Assembly (NCBI GenBank): GCA_019359675.1
Contig: JAHHGX010000064.1
Coordinates: 62,001-126,000, forward strand
DNA length: 64,000 bases
Source: Calothrix sp. FI2-JRJ7
Lineage (GTDB): Bacteria > Cyanobacteriota > Cyanobacteriia > Cyanobacteriales > Nostocaceae
Reading direction: 5' to 3'
A program made the translations under genes and the position numbers. Below, piece after piece: positions 33,390 to 43,144 of this stretch (within the stretch, counting starts at the first letter, position 1; every line of letters begins with the position of its first letter). The notes below the pieces were generated by a model that did no database searches, had not been told where the DNA came from, and saw nothing but the letters and a program-made list of their open reading frames with translations.

Positions 33390-35138
33390 TTATGCTGGGT
33401 AAATTCTTAGCCTGCGGTTAGGTTCTTCACCGAAACTGTTAGATTTTAATCGATAATGCTCGACTAATTCGTGTTGCATTTTACGTACTTGAGCGGAACG
33501 GGGTAATAATTCTACTGGTTGCCCTTTGGGAATTACTATTTGCTCGACTGCAAGTCTTGCTTCTTCCAAAGCATCCATTTCATCGTCGGTGCCGTTGTGA
33601 AGAAATAGCTGCAATTCGTTTTCGTCAGAAAATTCTGGGTCATCGATGTTAAGCATTCTTCGCAACCCGCGCGTAATTTGCGGGATGGTACTCGATTTAA
33701 TCATGTGCAGTGGTAGGTGTCTTGACTTCGCCAATTGCCTTAATTTGGCATGGTTTTTGACGTGTGACCGCAGTGCCAAAATAGAATCTGCACTGTCTAT
33801 GTCTTTTGTCAAGATAACTGGCAAGTTTAATACTTTGACGACTTGTTCGAGTTGATGGCGACTCACACCATATGGATAAATGTGCAACGGCAAGTCTTCG
33901 CCATTGGGTCCTGGTACTCGTGAGTTTTCATCAAATTCTAAGTCTGAGGTATCAAAACTTGCTTCTTGTGAAAGCAAACGGTCAAATTCGCTTTTCGGTG
34001 CTGATGAGCCGTTTAAATCAGTGGGTACTGCCTGCAACGGGGTCATTCTACCCGATGACCGCCAATTATTTCCTTGCTGCCGTTGGGATGCAAAGTTTTC
34101 ATCGAGAGTAGTGACGTTTCCACCTCGACCATTTATTGCTGTTAACTGGCGAGTAATAGAAAGTTTACCATTTTCATCGACGGTTCGGGTTTGCGGACTC
34201 GGTTGGCGCCCACGTAATAATGTGTCAACTGTATCAGCAACACTTTCGTGAACAACCCAGCGCTTACGTTCGTGCATTTCAACTGCAATATCGAACGTAG
34301 GCAATGCTTTACGTTCCAAAACAGTTTTTTGACTGCCTCTTCGTCGTGCCTCGTCGTCTCCCAACGTCACAGCTTGAATACCACCTACTAAATCCGATAA
34401 AGTGGGGTTTTTAATCAAGTTCTCAATTTGATTCCCATGCGCTGTACCAACTAACTGCACGCCTCGTTCCGCAATTGTCCGCGCTGCTACGGCTTCAAGC
34501 TCGGTACCAATTTCATCAATAACGATAACTTCTGGCATGTGGTTTTCCACTGCCTCAATCATCACTTGATGCTGCTCGTTTGGATGGGCGACTTGCATCC
34601 TACGAGCTCTGCCAATTGCTGGGTGCGGCACATCACCATCTCCAGCAATTTCATTCGATGTATCAATTATCACCACACGCTTGTTAAGCTCATCCGCCAA
34701 GACGCGGGCAATTTCGCGCAGCGCAGTAGTTTTACCAACACCTGGGCGACCTAGCATGAGTATCGATTTACCTGTTTCCACTAAATCGCGAATCATGCCA
34801 ATCGTTCCAAAAATTGCTCGACCAACACGACAGGTCAAACCAATTATTTTGCCGGAACGGTTACGGATGGCACTGATACGGTGCAGAGTCAGCTCAATCC
34901 CCGCACGATTGTCTCCACCAAAGCTTCCCACTCTAGATACACAATCATCGATTTGTGCTTGAGTGATAGGTGCCTCCCTTAGATACTCAGCTTTATCAGG
35001 AAAGCGAGCTTCTGGACGGCGCCCTAAATCCAAGACCACTTCTACTAAACTATCTCGTTGCGGATGATTCTCTAGAATTTCTCGCAGGTCTTGAGGCAGT
35101 ATATCTAATAACTTCTGGAGCTCGTCTTTAATCGTCAT
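33390..35138 (-). CDS. Ycf45-type AAA ATPase with R3H domain
   Basis: 582 residues. Seen: an N-terminal domain, a RecA/AAA-type ATPase with Walker A GRPGVGKTTAL (about 130-140), IIDTSNEIAGDGDVPH and Walker B VIVIDEIGTELEA, a low-complexity linker (about 330-400), and a C-terminal R3H-like single-stranded nucleic-acid-binding region with EEARLAVEQI and MQHELVEHY. Homologues occur in nearly all cyanobacteria and as Ycf45 in algal plastids; the function is not established, probably nucleic-acid remodelling. The start at 35138 gives MTIKDELQKLLDILP, as expected. Confidence 0.9.
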   Translation of the reverse strand: MTIKDELQKLLDILPQDLREILENHPQRDSLVEVVLDLGRRPEARFPDKAEYLREAPITQAQIDDCVSRVGSFGGDNRAGIELTLHRISAIRNRSGKIIGLTCRVGRAIFGTIGMIRDLVETGKSILMLGRPGVGKTTALREIARVLADELNKRVVIIDTSNEIAGDGDVPHPAIGRARRMQVAHPNEQHQVMIEAVENHMPEVIVIDEIGTELEAVAARTIAERGVQLVGTAHGNQIENLIKNPTLSDLVGGIQAVTLGDDEARRRGSQKTVLERKALPTFDIAVEMHERKRWVVHESVADTVDTLLRGRQPSPQTRTVDENGKLSITRQLTAINGRGGNVTTLDENFASQRQQGNNWRSSGRMTPLQAVPTDLNGSSAPKSEFDRLLSQEASFDTSDLEFDENSRVPGPNGEDLPLHIYPYGVSRHQLEQVVKVLNLPVILTKDIDSADSILALRSHVKNHAKLRQLAKSRHLPLHMIKSSTIPQITRGLRRMLNIDDPEFSDENELQLFLHNGTDDEMDALEEARLAVEQIVIPKGQPVELLPRSAQVRKMQHELVEHYRLKSNSFGEEPNRRLRIYPA

Positions 35139-35263
35139 GCTTTTTATGGTGACGTTTTAAAAGATTTTTGGACATTTATGATGCGCGATATTAACGATAA
35201 CAAAGTGCTTTAAAAAGTACTTGTTATAAACCCTATTAACTGAAATAACACAAACATGCAGTT

Positions 35264-36409
35264 TCAGTACAAGGTACGCGCTATACTTTGCTGTGACTTG
35301 AGCTGGGAAACGAGAGAATGGGCAAGTTTTACCGCTTGCCAGAGCAATTCAGGCTCGTCCTCTAGACGAACACATTTAACATCGTATTGATTCACCTCCT
35401 TTGTTTCTAACTGTTCCAAAATTGGTGACAGCAATGCACGCGCATAACTGCCGTATGCTATACCAGAAATATAATTCCGCGTAGAGACGTGATTTGTAGA
35501 GACGTGATTAATCACGTCTCTACGTAGCATTCCCATTGCCTTTAACTTAGCAACAGTGTAGCTATTTGTGCCTCCTGCTAACTGCACATATCCTGGTAAA
35601 GAAGCTGCCAAAACTTTTTGCCCTAGCTTTATTGCCGCAATAGTGGCGCCAGAACCAATATCACCACTCATTGGACGACCATCCGTTTGCCAAATTAAAT
35701 TAGGAACAGTCGGAGCTATTAGTTCATATAGGGCATGTAAATAGTCAATTAAATCTTCGCCATCAGGACAACTGACAGCAACTAATTTCAACTGCTCTAC
35801 GTGCGGCTCGATTGCTTGCCACAACCGCTTAAATTCCGCAAAACGTCCTACTTTGGTATGTATTTCTACTGCGTCTACTCCTGTTGACAATACCAATGGT
35901 GCTATCGCTCCTGGCGTTGATACATAAGAACTTGTATAAATTATATCATAGGGACAGATAGGGATACAACGTCCACAGCCATAACATTTTTGCGATACTA
36001 CACCAGAGAAATTACTGGAATGCTCTTTAAAAACGATTGCTTGAGCGGGACATACTTTCTCGCAGGGTCTTGGGCAAGTCGAAGGACATAAACGCTCATC
36101 AAATTCGGCTTTGCGAAAGTGGGGGTCTTCTCCATCGTTTAGACTTACCATCAAGAAAGGCATCTTTACTTCACAGTTGATACCCAGGCTTTGAGATTTG
36201 GCGGATAATATCGAAGCAACTCTAAGCGCGTCTTGTGCTGCTGAAATTACAGCAGGGTCGGCTGCTACATCGATACAGTCGGCGCCTGCCAGTGCATAAG
36301 CTAAAGTTAAACTTCTCACCGCAGGCAAGTGTTGATAACTGGCTCCGCAGATCAGCTTGAACCAGTGACCAAAATCTAGAGAACGTAAAGGGTTAAACAA
36401 ATCAGTCAC
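35264..36409 (-). CDS. ldpA: LdpA, redox/circadian iron-sulfur protein
   Basis: 381 residues. Seen: two [4Fe-4S] cluster motifs, CPSTCPRPCEKVCP (Cys108, 112, 116, 120) and CYGCGRCIPICP (Cys142, 145, 148, 152), within the LdpA fold. In Synechococcus LdpA tunes the light-dependent circadian period by sensing redox state. Residues about 297-312 (RDVINHVSTNHVSTRN) are encoded by a palindromic interspersed repeat (35481-35523), so the protein carries an in-frame insert between AMGMLR and YISGIAYGS. The rest of the protein is intact, so the insert is presumably tolerated. Confidence 0.93.
   Translation of the reverse strand: MTDLFNPLRSLDFGHWFKLICGASYQHLPAVRSLTLAYALAGADCIDVAADPAVISAAQDALRVASILSAKSQSLGINCEVKMPFLMVSLNDGEDPHFRKAEFDERLCPSTCPRPCEKVCPAQAIVFKEHSSNFSGVVSQKCYGCGRCIPICPYDIIYTSSYVSTPGAIAPLVLSTGVDAVEIHTKVGRFAEFKRLWQAIEPHVEQLKLVAVSCPDGEDLIDYLHALYELIAPTVPNLIWQTDGRPMSGDIGSGATIAAIKLGQKVLAASLPGYVQLAGGTNSYTVAKLKAMGMLRRDVINHVSTNHVSTRNYISGIAYGSYARALLSPILEQLETKEVNQYDVKCVRLEDEPELLWQAVKLAHSLVSQLKSQQSIARTLY
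35481..35523. repeat. Palindromic repeat inserted in frame in ldpA
   Basis: A 28-bp perfect palindrome at 35496-35523 has arms GTAGAGACGTGATT and AATCACGTCTCTAC, preceded by a partial direct copy GTAGAGACGTGATTT at 35481-35495. The same family is otherwise intergenic in this window (24106, 30645, 48648). Confidence 0.9.
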
Positions 36410-36528
36410 ACTTCTATTATGCTATTTGTGACAAAAAATGGTAGCCCTAACCTCTAAAAAAGTTTTCAATTCAAAACAAATCTCTACGGCGCCGTTGTTT
36501 CTAAGCAAAAGACCAAAAACCTTTTTAG

Positions 36529-37923
36529 TTACAACGTACTATAAGTAATTGGAATTTCGATGACAAATTTAGCTCCTTCTCCCGGCAAAGAATAGCACGT
36601 TAAATTGCCATGATGCTTTTGAACCACAATTTGGTAACTAATCGATAATCCTAATCCAGTACCTTTACCTACAGGCTTTGTAGTAAAAAATGGGTCAAAC
36701 AATCGTGAACACGTAGAAGAATCAATTCCAGGTCCGTTGTCAGCAATAATAATTTTGACGGTATTTTTGCTTGTATGCTGCGTTTGAATCAAAATTTGCG
36801 GTGAGCCATGAGAATTTAGAATTTGTTGTTGGGAAGCTAATGTTTGTGTCGTGTCAAAATTATCTTGACTTAACGATACTACAGCATCTTCTTGCAATCG
36901 GTTCTTTGTCCCCAGGCGCCATGCTCCATTTCCCATCTCTAAAGCATCAATGGCGTTATTCAAAATATGCATGAAAACCTGATTTAGCTCGCTAGCGTAA
37001 CACATGACTTTCGGCAAAGCTGCAAAATCTTTGACAACGGCAATCATTGGACGATGAACAGTCTCCTTGAACCTATGCTCCAACATAACCAACGTACTTT
37101 CGATGCCTTCATGAATATCCACCGACTTCATAATCGCTTCATCTAAACGCGAGAAATTTTGCAGCGCTAGTACAATAGCTCTAATTCTCTCTGTACCTCG
37201 ATACATGGCGCCCATTAAACTTTGTAAGTCATGAACTACAAAATTCAAGTCGATTTCTTTAATTGTTGCTTGAAGCTTTGGCGTTGGATTCGGATATTCT
37301 TTTTGGTATGTTTCTACTATTTTTACTAAATCTAGAATATATTCATTTGCGTATTGTAAATTGCCGTAGATAAAACTAACGGGGTTATTAATTTCGTGCG
37401 CGACTCCTGCGACTAATTGTCCAAGAGCAAACATTTTCTCATTTTGTATTTGTTGGACTTGAGCAGCTTTTAATTCGTCGAACGCATTTTGCAGTAATAT
37501 ATTCTTCTCTTGTAATTTATTTTGTAGTAGACGTAAATTAATTTGATTTTCAATTCGTAATACTACTTCGGCACCGTGAAAAGGTTTAGTGATATAATCA
37601 ACACCACCAACATCGAAAGCCTTAACTTTGTCTAACACATCATCGAGTGCGCTAATAAAAATTACAGGAATCTCACTTGTTTTATCTTCGGATTTGAGTT
37701 GTTTACATACTTCATAGCCATCCATACCGGGCATATTGATATCAAGTAAAATGACATCAGGCAAAAGCATTTGACAGGCAGTTAACGCCATTTTACCGTT
37801 CAGAGCTTTACGAACTTCGTACCCTTGTGCTGTCAACATTGCTGATAGCAACCGCAAGTTGTCAGGTGTGTCATCGACAACGAGTATATTAGCTTTATAA
37901 TTATGATTCCGCTCTAAAAGCAT
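36529..37923 (-). CDS. Response regulator-histidine kinase hybrid (REC-HisKA-HATPase)
   Basis: 464 residues. Seen: an N-terminal receiver domain with VILLDINMPGMDGYEV and ITKPFHGAEVVLRI; a coiled coil; HisKA with ALGQLVAGVAHEINNPVSF; and an HATPase with NQVFMHILNNAIDAL, IADNGPGI and GKGTGLGLSISYQI. A receiver placed before the kinase suggests that another kinase modulates its activity. It is followed by a similarly built REC-GGDEF-EAL protein on the same strand, whose receiver is closely related, although 470 bases apart. Confidence 0.93.
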   Translation of the reverse strand: MLLERNHNYKANILVVDDTPDNLRLLSAMLTAQGYEVRKALNGKMALTACQMLLPDVILLDINMPGMDGYEVCKQLKSEDKTSEIPVIFISALDDVLDKVKAFDVGGVDYITKPFHGAEVVLRIENQINLRLLQNKLQEKNILLQNAFDELKAAQVQQIQNEKMFALGQLVAGVAHEINNPVSFIYGNLQYANEYILDLVKIVETYQKEYPNPTPKLQATIKEIDLNFVVHDLQSLMGAMYRGTERIRAIVLALQNFSRLDEAIMKSVDIHEGIESTLVMLEHRFKETVHRPMIAVVKDFAALPKVMCYASELNQVFMHILNNAIDALEMGNGAWRLGTKNRLQEDAVVSLSQDNFDTTQTLASQQQILNSHGSPQILIQTQHTSKNTVKIIIADNGPGIDSSTCSRLFDPFFTTKPVGKGTGLGLSISYQIVVQKHHGNLTCYSLPGEGAKFVIEIPITYSTL

Positions 37924-38395
37924 CTCAAAAAATAACCTGTTCTATATTATCTTAACAATTAATATTACAAAACACATATACTGGTAAACGAATAAGACAC
38001 TTCAAAGAAACCTGGTTTCTACGCATTCATTGTCGCAGACAAATCGTCTTTTTATTACAATATCTCAATGAAGAAACCAGGTTTCTACGATTTAAAAGTA
38101 TACTTGTTACACTTCTGCTAAAAATAGTTTACTTCAAGTACGTAAATAAATTTGTAAAAAAATATACTTAGAGTGCAATATAATCCACAGGCATATAGCA
38201 TTCGGTCGATTTATCGCGCAACGTATAGTCGGCAAAACTTATAATTGTCTACTAACTATCGGGTAGTGCAATACTTTTTGTAACAAGTCTAATTTAAGTA
38301 TATTATATAACATGCACGTCTGAATTAAATTGTCGTCATTTTCACATAAGCTTTTTATTTGTGTAGCATCATATATTATGTTACGTTACCAAGCG
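37924..38395. other. Intergenic region with an inverted pair of AGAAACC elements
   Basis: No gene seen. It contains AGAAACCTGGTTTCT (38006-38020) and its exact reverse complement AGAAACCAGGTTTCT (38072-38086), each followed by ACG, so the pair can form a 15-bp stem with a loop of about 50 bases. The rest is AT-rich. Confidence 0.65.
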
Positions 38396-40231
38396 CTACC
38401 ATTGCGGATTGGAAGCAATAAAATCGAGAACAAGTTCTTGCTTTAGTGGTTGAGAGAATAAAAATCCTTGAGCAAGGTCGCAATTTAGAGTACGCAGTTG
38501 AGCTAGTTGTTCTTGGGTTTCGACACCTTCAGCGATTGTCAGCATTCCCATTGAGTGTGAAATGCCGATCATTGCGGGTACTAGTCCCATATTTTCTTGA
38601 TTATCTTGCATCCTCTTGACAAAAGACTTATCAATCTTTAGCGCATTCAACGGAAAACTATGAAGGTAGCTTAACGAAGAATAACCCGTACCAAAATCAT
38701 CAATAACAAGTTTGAATTTTTTTTGTTTTAACTGCTGTAGAATTCCTCTAACTATATCGTTATTTTCCATAATCACGCTTTCTGTAATTTCCAATTCAAC
38801 ATAGCTAGGATTAACCTGAGTTTCTGCGATAATCTTATCTACGACGGCGCCGAAATCAGGATAAGAAAATAACCGTGCCGATAAATTAATATTGATTGTG
38901 ATATTTTTTGAGAAGGCTGAATGCTTTTGCCAAATTTTGAGTTGCCTTAAAGCAGTTTCCAATATCCAAATATTCAGTGTGTAAATCAACCCAATTTCTT
39001 CTGCTGCGGGTATAAATTCAGTAGGTGGAATCATACCTTTAGTTGGGTGTTGCCATCGAACAAGAGCTTCAAAACCAGCGATTTTACCTGTAGCAAGTGA
39101 AATAATTGGCTGGTAGTAAATTAAAAATTCTTCACGCTCCACAGCTCGACGTAAGTCATTTTCGAGTTCTAATATTTGAATAGCTTTAAAATGCATATCA
39201 GGGTCAAATACATGATAACGCGCGCGTCCTGAAGACTTTGCACGATACATTGCAGTGTCCGCATCACGTAATAAATATTCGGCTTTTTCGTAGTTACTAT
39301 TACCCCAACTAATACCAATACTAGCATTCATAAACACTTCGTATCGAGACAATTTGAATGCTAATGACAATTTTTTCAAAACAGCTTCGGCAACATCAAT
39401 AGCCATATTTAAACTAGTGATGTTTTCTAATAAAATAGCGAATTCATCACCGCCAAATCTTGCTAAAGTATCGAAAGGACTTAGTAATCGCTGAATGCGA
39501 CGAGCAATAGCAATAAGTAATTCGTCTCCAACAAAATGACCAAGCGAGTCGTTAATCACTTTGAAACGGTCACAATCTAAAAATAAAACGGCAAATTGAT
39601 AGTTAGTATCTTCTTTGGCATGGTTCAGCGCTCTTTCAAGCTGTCGAATGAATAAAACGCGATTTGGTAAACCAGTTAAGGAGTCATGCAAAGCAATGTC
39701 AAGAAGTTTACCCTGTAGTTCACGTCGAGAATGAATCTCAACTTGCAGTTGTTGCATAGCTTGTTCTAACTCTTGAGTCCGCTTCTTTACTCGTTCCTCC
39801 AACTCAGCATTTAGCTTTACAACCTCTAAACGAGCTTCACGCAGAGCAATTTGATTTTGCACTCGTACCAAAACTTCTTCAAATTCAAACGGTTTTGTGA
39901 TATAATCTACACCGCCTACGCGAAAAGCCTTCACTTTGTCAAAAACATCATCAAGTGCGCTGACAAAAATCACTGGAATATCAGTAGTCTTATGCCAGTT
40001 TTTCAAACGATGGCAAACTTCATAGCCATCCATTTCAGGCATCATGATATCAAGCAAAATTAAATCGGGTAGAATCGTTTGGCACGCAGTTAAAGCCATT
40101 TGCCAGTTCAGAGCTTTGCGAACGTTGTACCCTTCCCTGATTAAAATCGCTGACAAAACTCTGAGATTATCGGCGGTATCGTCGATAATTAATATATCTT
40201 TCTTTGGATTAATCAAACTGACATCGTTCAT
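38396..40231 (-). CDS. REC-GGDEF-EAL cyclic-di-GMP protein
   Basis: About 611 residues from the preferred ATG at 40231 (MNDVSLINPKKDILIIDD); the frame extends 25 codons upstream to 40306 without a convincing ribosome site. Seen: a receiver domain with DLILLDIMMPEMDGYEV and ITKPFEFEEVLVRV; a coiled coil; a diguanylate cyclase domain with intact RFGGDEFAILL; and a phosphodiesterase domain with FEALVRWQHPTKG, ELEITESVIMENN and DDFGTGYSSL. Both signature sites look intact, so it may both make and degrade c-di-GMP or only one in vivo. The receiver closely resembles that of the adjacent kinase, suggesting shared ancestry. Confidence 0.92.
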   Translation of the reverse strand: MNDVSLINPKKDILIIDDTADNLRVLSAILIREGYNVRKALNWQMALTACQTILPDLILLDIMMPEMDGYEVCHRLKNWHKTTDIPVIFVSALDDVFDKVKAFRVGGVDYITKPFEFEEVLVRVQNQIALREARLEVVKLNAELEERVKKRTQELEQAMQQLQVEIHSRRELQGKLLDIALHDSLTGLPNRVLFIRQLERALNHAKEDTNYQFAVLFLDCDRFKVINDSLGHFVGDELLIAIARRIQRLLSPFDTLARFGGDEFAILLENITSLNMAIDVAEAVLKKLSLAFKLSRYEVFMNASIGISWGNSNYEKAEYLLRDADTAMYRAKSSGRARYHVFDPDMHFKAIQILELENDLRRAVEREEFLIYYQPIISLATGKIAGFEALVRWQHPTKGMIPPTEFIPAAEEIGLIYTLNIWILETALRQLKIWQKHSAFSKNITININLSARLFSYPDFGAVVDKIIAETQVNPSYVELEITESVIMENNDIVRGILQQLKQKKFKLVIDDFGTGYSSLSYLHSFPLNALKIDKSFVKRMQDNQENMGLVPAMIGISHSMGMLTIAEGVETQEQLAQLRTLNCDLAQGFLFSQPLKQELVLDFIASNPQW

Positions 40232-40306
40232 TCTGCATTTGCTGTCTAGAAATTCTTTAATTTTCACCAAATCGCTTAACCAAAGGCGCCTGTATAGCGG
40301 AAACAT

Positions 40307-40681
40307 TAACTAGTCGAGCAACAAGGCATCGATAATGCCATAATAACTACCTCTAAACTCTTGAAGCACTATCCAGATCGCTTCAAGTCAGCTATTCGCT
40401 TAATACACATTTATACCTAATTTCTGCATAAATAACAAAGTTTCAAACTTGTTATAGCATCTTGGTTATTGGTTAAGTATTACTGAATAAGGTCAAATAG
40501 CCGTATGCAGCAGAGTTTGAAAATCTTTTCACTATTTTTTCTTTAAAAGGTTAGTAAAATAAATTACCATGATTTTACCCGTACTGCAATATATTACGTT
40601 GTAGAGTGAAAATCATTGAGAACGAGAGAATAACATAGTTTACTCGGTTTATTGGTATCGCACCATAGTCAGCCAAGAACA
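40307..40681. other. Intergenic region, nothing recognised
   Basis: 375 bases of AT-rich sequence containing the upstream region of the REC-GGDEF-EAL gene and leading into a decayed kinase gene. I see no gene, strong hairpin or repeat. Confidence 0.4.
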
Positions 40682-41090
40682 ATTTTTAAACGCGAGTTGC
40701 CCGTCTTGCAGCAGGTTGTAGACCAAGTATCCATTGCTATTACTCAAAGCAATTTGGTTGCACAAGCGCGGGTTTGGAGCAAAAGCGCGGGTTTGGAGCA
40801 GTGAAGATATTACACTTGCTCAAACATTGGCATATCATATTTCCATGTCAATTCAACAGCAGTTAATGTATCAAGAACTGCAAGAATTTAACTTAACTCT
40901 CAAACAGCAGGTACAAGCACAAACATCCGAATTAGAAAAATCACTACTAATTACCGATGCTGTTCGATTAATTAGCCAACAAATCGTGGTTGAAAAGCAC
41001 GGTGGTATGATAGAATGCACCTCCAAGCCGAATCAAAATACTGAATTTATGATTGAAATTCCTTTAAAACAAGCTATTATGCACAAATAA
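40682..41090 (+). pseudogene. Remnant of a GAF-histidine kinase gene
   Basis: Reading starts RELPVLQQVVDQVSIAITQ, the end of a GAF domain. A 19-bp tandem duplication (AAGCGCGGGTTTGGAGCAA, copies at 40764 and 40783) shifts the frame, which then continues SSEDITLAQTLAYHISMSIQ, a coiled coil, and jumps directly to LISQQIVVEKHGGMIECTS, the very end of an HATPase domain. The HisKA and most of the ATPase domain are deleted. The 118-codon open frame from 40734 is therefore not an intact gene. Confidence 0.85.
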
Positions 41091-41122
41091 TTATTCAATT
41101 TAATGGTTTCTAGGTAGCTAAT

Positions 41123-41896
41123 ATGAAATATTGGCACGAAACGATTGCGGTCTCACAGCGAATAATAACTGAACTTCTGCGCCGAAAACGCAGCTTAATT
41201 TTCTGGTGTATATTTCCTGTCTCAGTATTAATTATTAATGGATTGATTATAGCTGAACGAGCAAAGCTTTCACAATCAGTCGCATTTGAAAACGCTGCAC
41301 CATCAACCTTAGTGGGAGCAGCATTATTTTTTAGCTGCTTAGGTGGAAGTGTTGCCACCGTAGTCGCAGAACGAGAACAGCGCACCTTAAAACGTTTATT
41401 TATTTCTCCCTTAAGCGGCGCCTCATATTTTATGGGTATTTTTTTAGCTCACAGCTTTATTGGCATAGGGCAAACACTACTTATATATACCGTAGCAGCA
41501 TTTTGGGGCGCCAGTTTCAAAGGTTCCATCCTACTTGGAGCAATTATCATTCTTGCCAGCATCATCGCTTACGTAGGATTAGGATTCATATTAGGCACAC
41601 AGCTAGCACGTCGCACCGAAGACGTAAACGCCCTAGTAGCAGCATTTGGAGTACCCTTACTAATACTAGGAGGTTCCTTTCTACCAACATCACTATTTCC
41701 CAAAAGCCTACTAAATATTGCCCGCTTCAACCCCATATACCACATGAACGAAGCTCTACTAAAAGTATCCGCAAACGGAGGAAACATCGCCGACATAGAA
41801 CCGAACCTTCTATTCTTACTATGGTTCGCACTAATCATGATAGTATCCGGCTGGCTCTCATACAGACGAATGCTCCTTGTAGAAAGAAGACTTTAA
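41123..41896 (+). CDS. ABC-2 type exporter permease
   Basis: 257 residues, with about six membrane segments separated by short loops. Seen: RRKRSLIFWCIFPVSVLIING, the ABC-2 block TVVAEREQRTLKRLFISPLS, and the late motif FGVPLLILGGSFLPTSLFP with FNPIYHMNEALL. It should pair with the ATPase at 43327-44244, since ABC-2 permease and ATPase genes are normally adjacent; here about 1.4 kb of repeats, gene scraps and an hsp20 gene separate them. The transported substrate is unknown. Confidence 0.88.
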   Translation: MKYWHETIAVSQRIITELLRRKRSLIFWCIFPVSVLIINGLIIAERAKLSQSVAFENAAPSTLVGAALFFSCLGGSVATVVAEREQRTLKRLFISPLSGASYFMGIFLAHSFIGIGQTLLIYTVAAFWGASFKGSILLGAIIILASIIAYVGLGFILGTQLARRTEDVNALVAAFGVPLLILGGSFLPTSLFPKSLLNIARFNPIYHMNEALLKVSANGGNIADIEPNLLFLLWFALIMIVSGWLSYRRMLLVERRL

Positions 41897-42277
41897 CAAA
41901 ACCGTAGGTTGGGTGGAGCTTGCGGAACCCAACATAAATACATTTTTTACCACAGAGACACAGAGTACACTCTTGAGAGATTAGCAACGGATTCCGAAAC
42001 GGATGTAACGGATGAGTTATTAGCTACCAACAAATTGTCTTCTGGCTAAGACTTTAGTGTGATACTTCTAACCTTTACGGTTTCTGAATTACTAACCAAT
42101 CCTCAAATCCCGATTTTTGGTACTACTGGTTGAGTTAACCAGTAGTACTTCGCCCTTGGTTTACTTTCAGGCTGGCGCCCATCACAGTACGAATTAAAAA
42201 GATAAATTATTGGTTACAAACAAAACTAGTATATAAAATGAACTATCCGTTACATCCGTTCATCATCCGTTGCCAGT
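41897..42277. repeat. Repeat-rich gap with interrupted family B element
   Basis: This starts with a GTAGGTTGGGTGGAGC...GGAACCCAACAT element and a CCACAGAGACACAGAG motif. A family B repeat follows, with one end at 41983 (GCAACGGATTCCGAAACGG) and the other at about 42206-42275 (ends CCGTTCATCATCCGTTGCCA). The centre is expanded by about 150 bases, including a perfect hairpin TACTACTGGTT/AACCAGTAGTA at 42121-42147. No gene. Confidence 0.7.
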
Positions 42278-42410
42278 CTACCCACCAATGAGATTTTGCC
42301 TTGCCCAAAGAGCTGCTTGAGTCCGGTCACGCACTTCTAAACGAGCGAGAATTTAACTAACATAGTTTTTTACAGTTCCTTCCGTCAAATACAGTTCCTC
42401 GGCAAACAGT
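42278..42410 (-). pseudogene. LuxR/NarL-type response regulator C-terminal scrap
   Basis: On the minus strand the sequence reads FAEELYLTEGTVKNYVS, a TAA at 42353-42355, then ILARLEVRDRTQAALWARQ and a stop at 42278. This is the recognition and dimer helix region of a LuxR-family DNA-binding domain with one nonsense codon and no upstream remainder. Confidence 0.8.
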
Positions 42411-42572
42411 ATTACAGGGAATCCTTCTGGAGTGCGAGGTAAACCAGGTAGTGGTTACGGTTATGGTCTAGGTATTCGCATTCAATCACCACTTGTCCCA
42501 ATTCGTCTTGATTACGGCATTAATAATGAAGAAGATAACCGTATTCAATTTAGTTTTGGGGAAAAGTTTTAA
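42411..42572 (+). pseudogene. Outer-membrane BamA/Omp85-type C-terminal scrap
   Basis: 54 codons: GVRGKPGSGYGYGLGIRIQ, SPLVPIRLDYGINNEED and NRIQFSFGEKF with a stop, the last beta strands of a BamA/Omp85 or related barrel (final aromatic residue, GIR.QSP..PIRLDYG motif). No start or upstream part is present; it is joined head-on to the LuxR scrap. Confidence 0.8.
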
Positions 42573-42693
42573 GAATTAAGAGAATGTGTGGTAATCATGA
42601 AAATTTCAGGTGTAACTAACCGTAATCTTATAAAATTAGGCGCCATTACTATAAGAATTAAAGCAACCAAAACAAACTATTCCTAAAATTATT

Positions 42694-43119
42694 ATGATGT
42701 TAACACGCTATAACCCTTGGCAAGAATTAAACGCATTACAACGCCAAATGGATTCTTTATTTGAACAAAAAGCGACAGTAAAAGCTCCTGTAGCAGAACT
42801 TCATGAAACTGATGCAGCATTAATTCTGAAATTAGAACTTCCTGGAGTTGAAGCTAAAGATGTAGATATTCAAGTTTCAGAAAAAGCTGTCTCTGTCACC
42901 GCAGAACGCAAGACAGAAACAAAAACCGAAGACAACGGCAACGTCAGAAGCGAATTTTACTACGGTAAATTCCAACGAGTTATTCCTCTTCCTGCCCGAA
43001 TTCAAAATACCGATGTAAAAGCTGAATACAAAGACGGTATCTTGAACTTAACCTTACCAAAAGCTGAAGCTGAGAAAAACAAAGTTGTCAAAGTTAATCT
43101 TGAACAACCAACTGCATAA
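42694..43119 (+). CDS. Small heat-shock protein (Hsp20)
   Basis: 141 residues, the usual length for cyanobacterial Hsp17/HspA. Seen: an N-terminal MLTRYNPWQELNALQRQMD, then the alpha-crystallin domain beginning VAELHETDAALILKLELPG and ending with EYKDGILNLTLPKAE, where the conserved G-x-L motif is G-I-L. It acts as an ATP-independent holdase and may protect membranes and phycobilisomes under heat. Two adjacent ATG codons make the first or second Met possible. A hairpin with a T run follows. It sits between the two halves of an ABC exporter. Confidence 0.93.
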   Translation: MMLTRYNPWQELNALQRQMDSLFEQKATVKAPVAELHETDAALILKLELPGVEAKDVDIQVSEKAVSVTAERKTETKTEDNGNVRSEFYYGKFQRVIPLPARIQNTDVKAEYKDGILNLTLPKAEAEKNKVVKVNLEQPTA

Positions 43120-43144
43120 TAGCTAAACATTTCTAAATAATTTA

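Noticed and set aside
41503-41907. Plus-strand 134-codon frame overlapping the ABC-2 permease
   Set aside because: Arg/His/Ser-rich out-of-frame reading of the permease gene.
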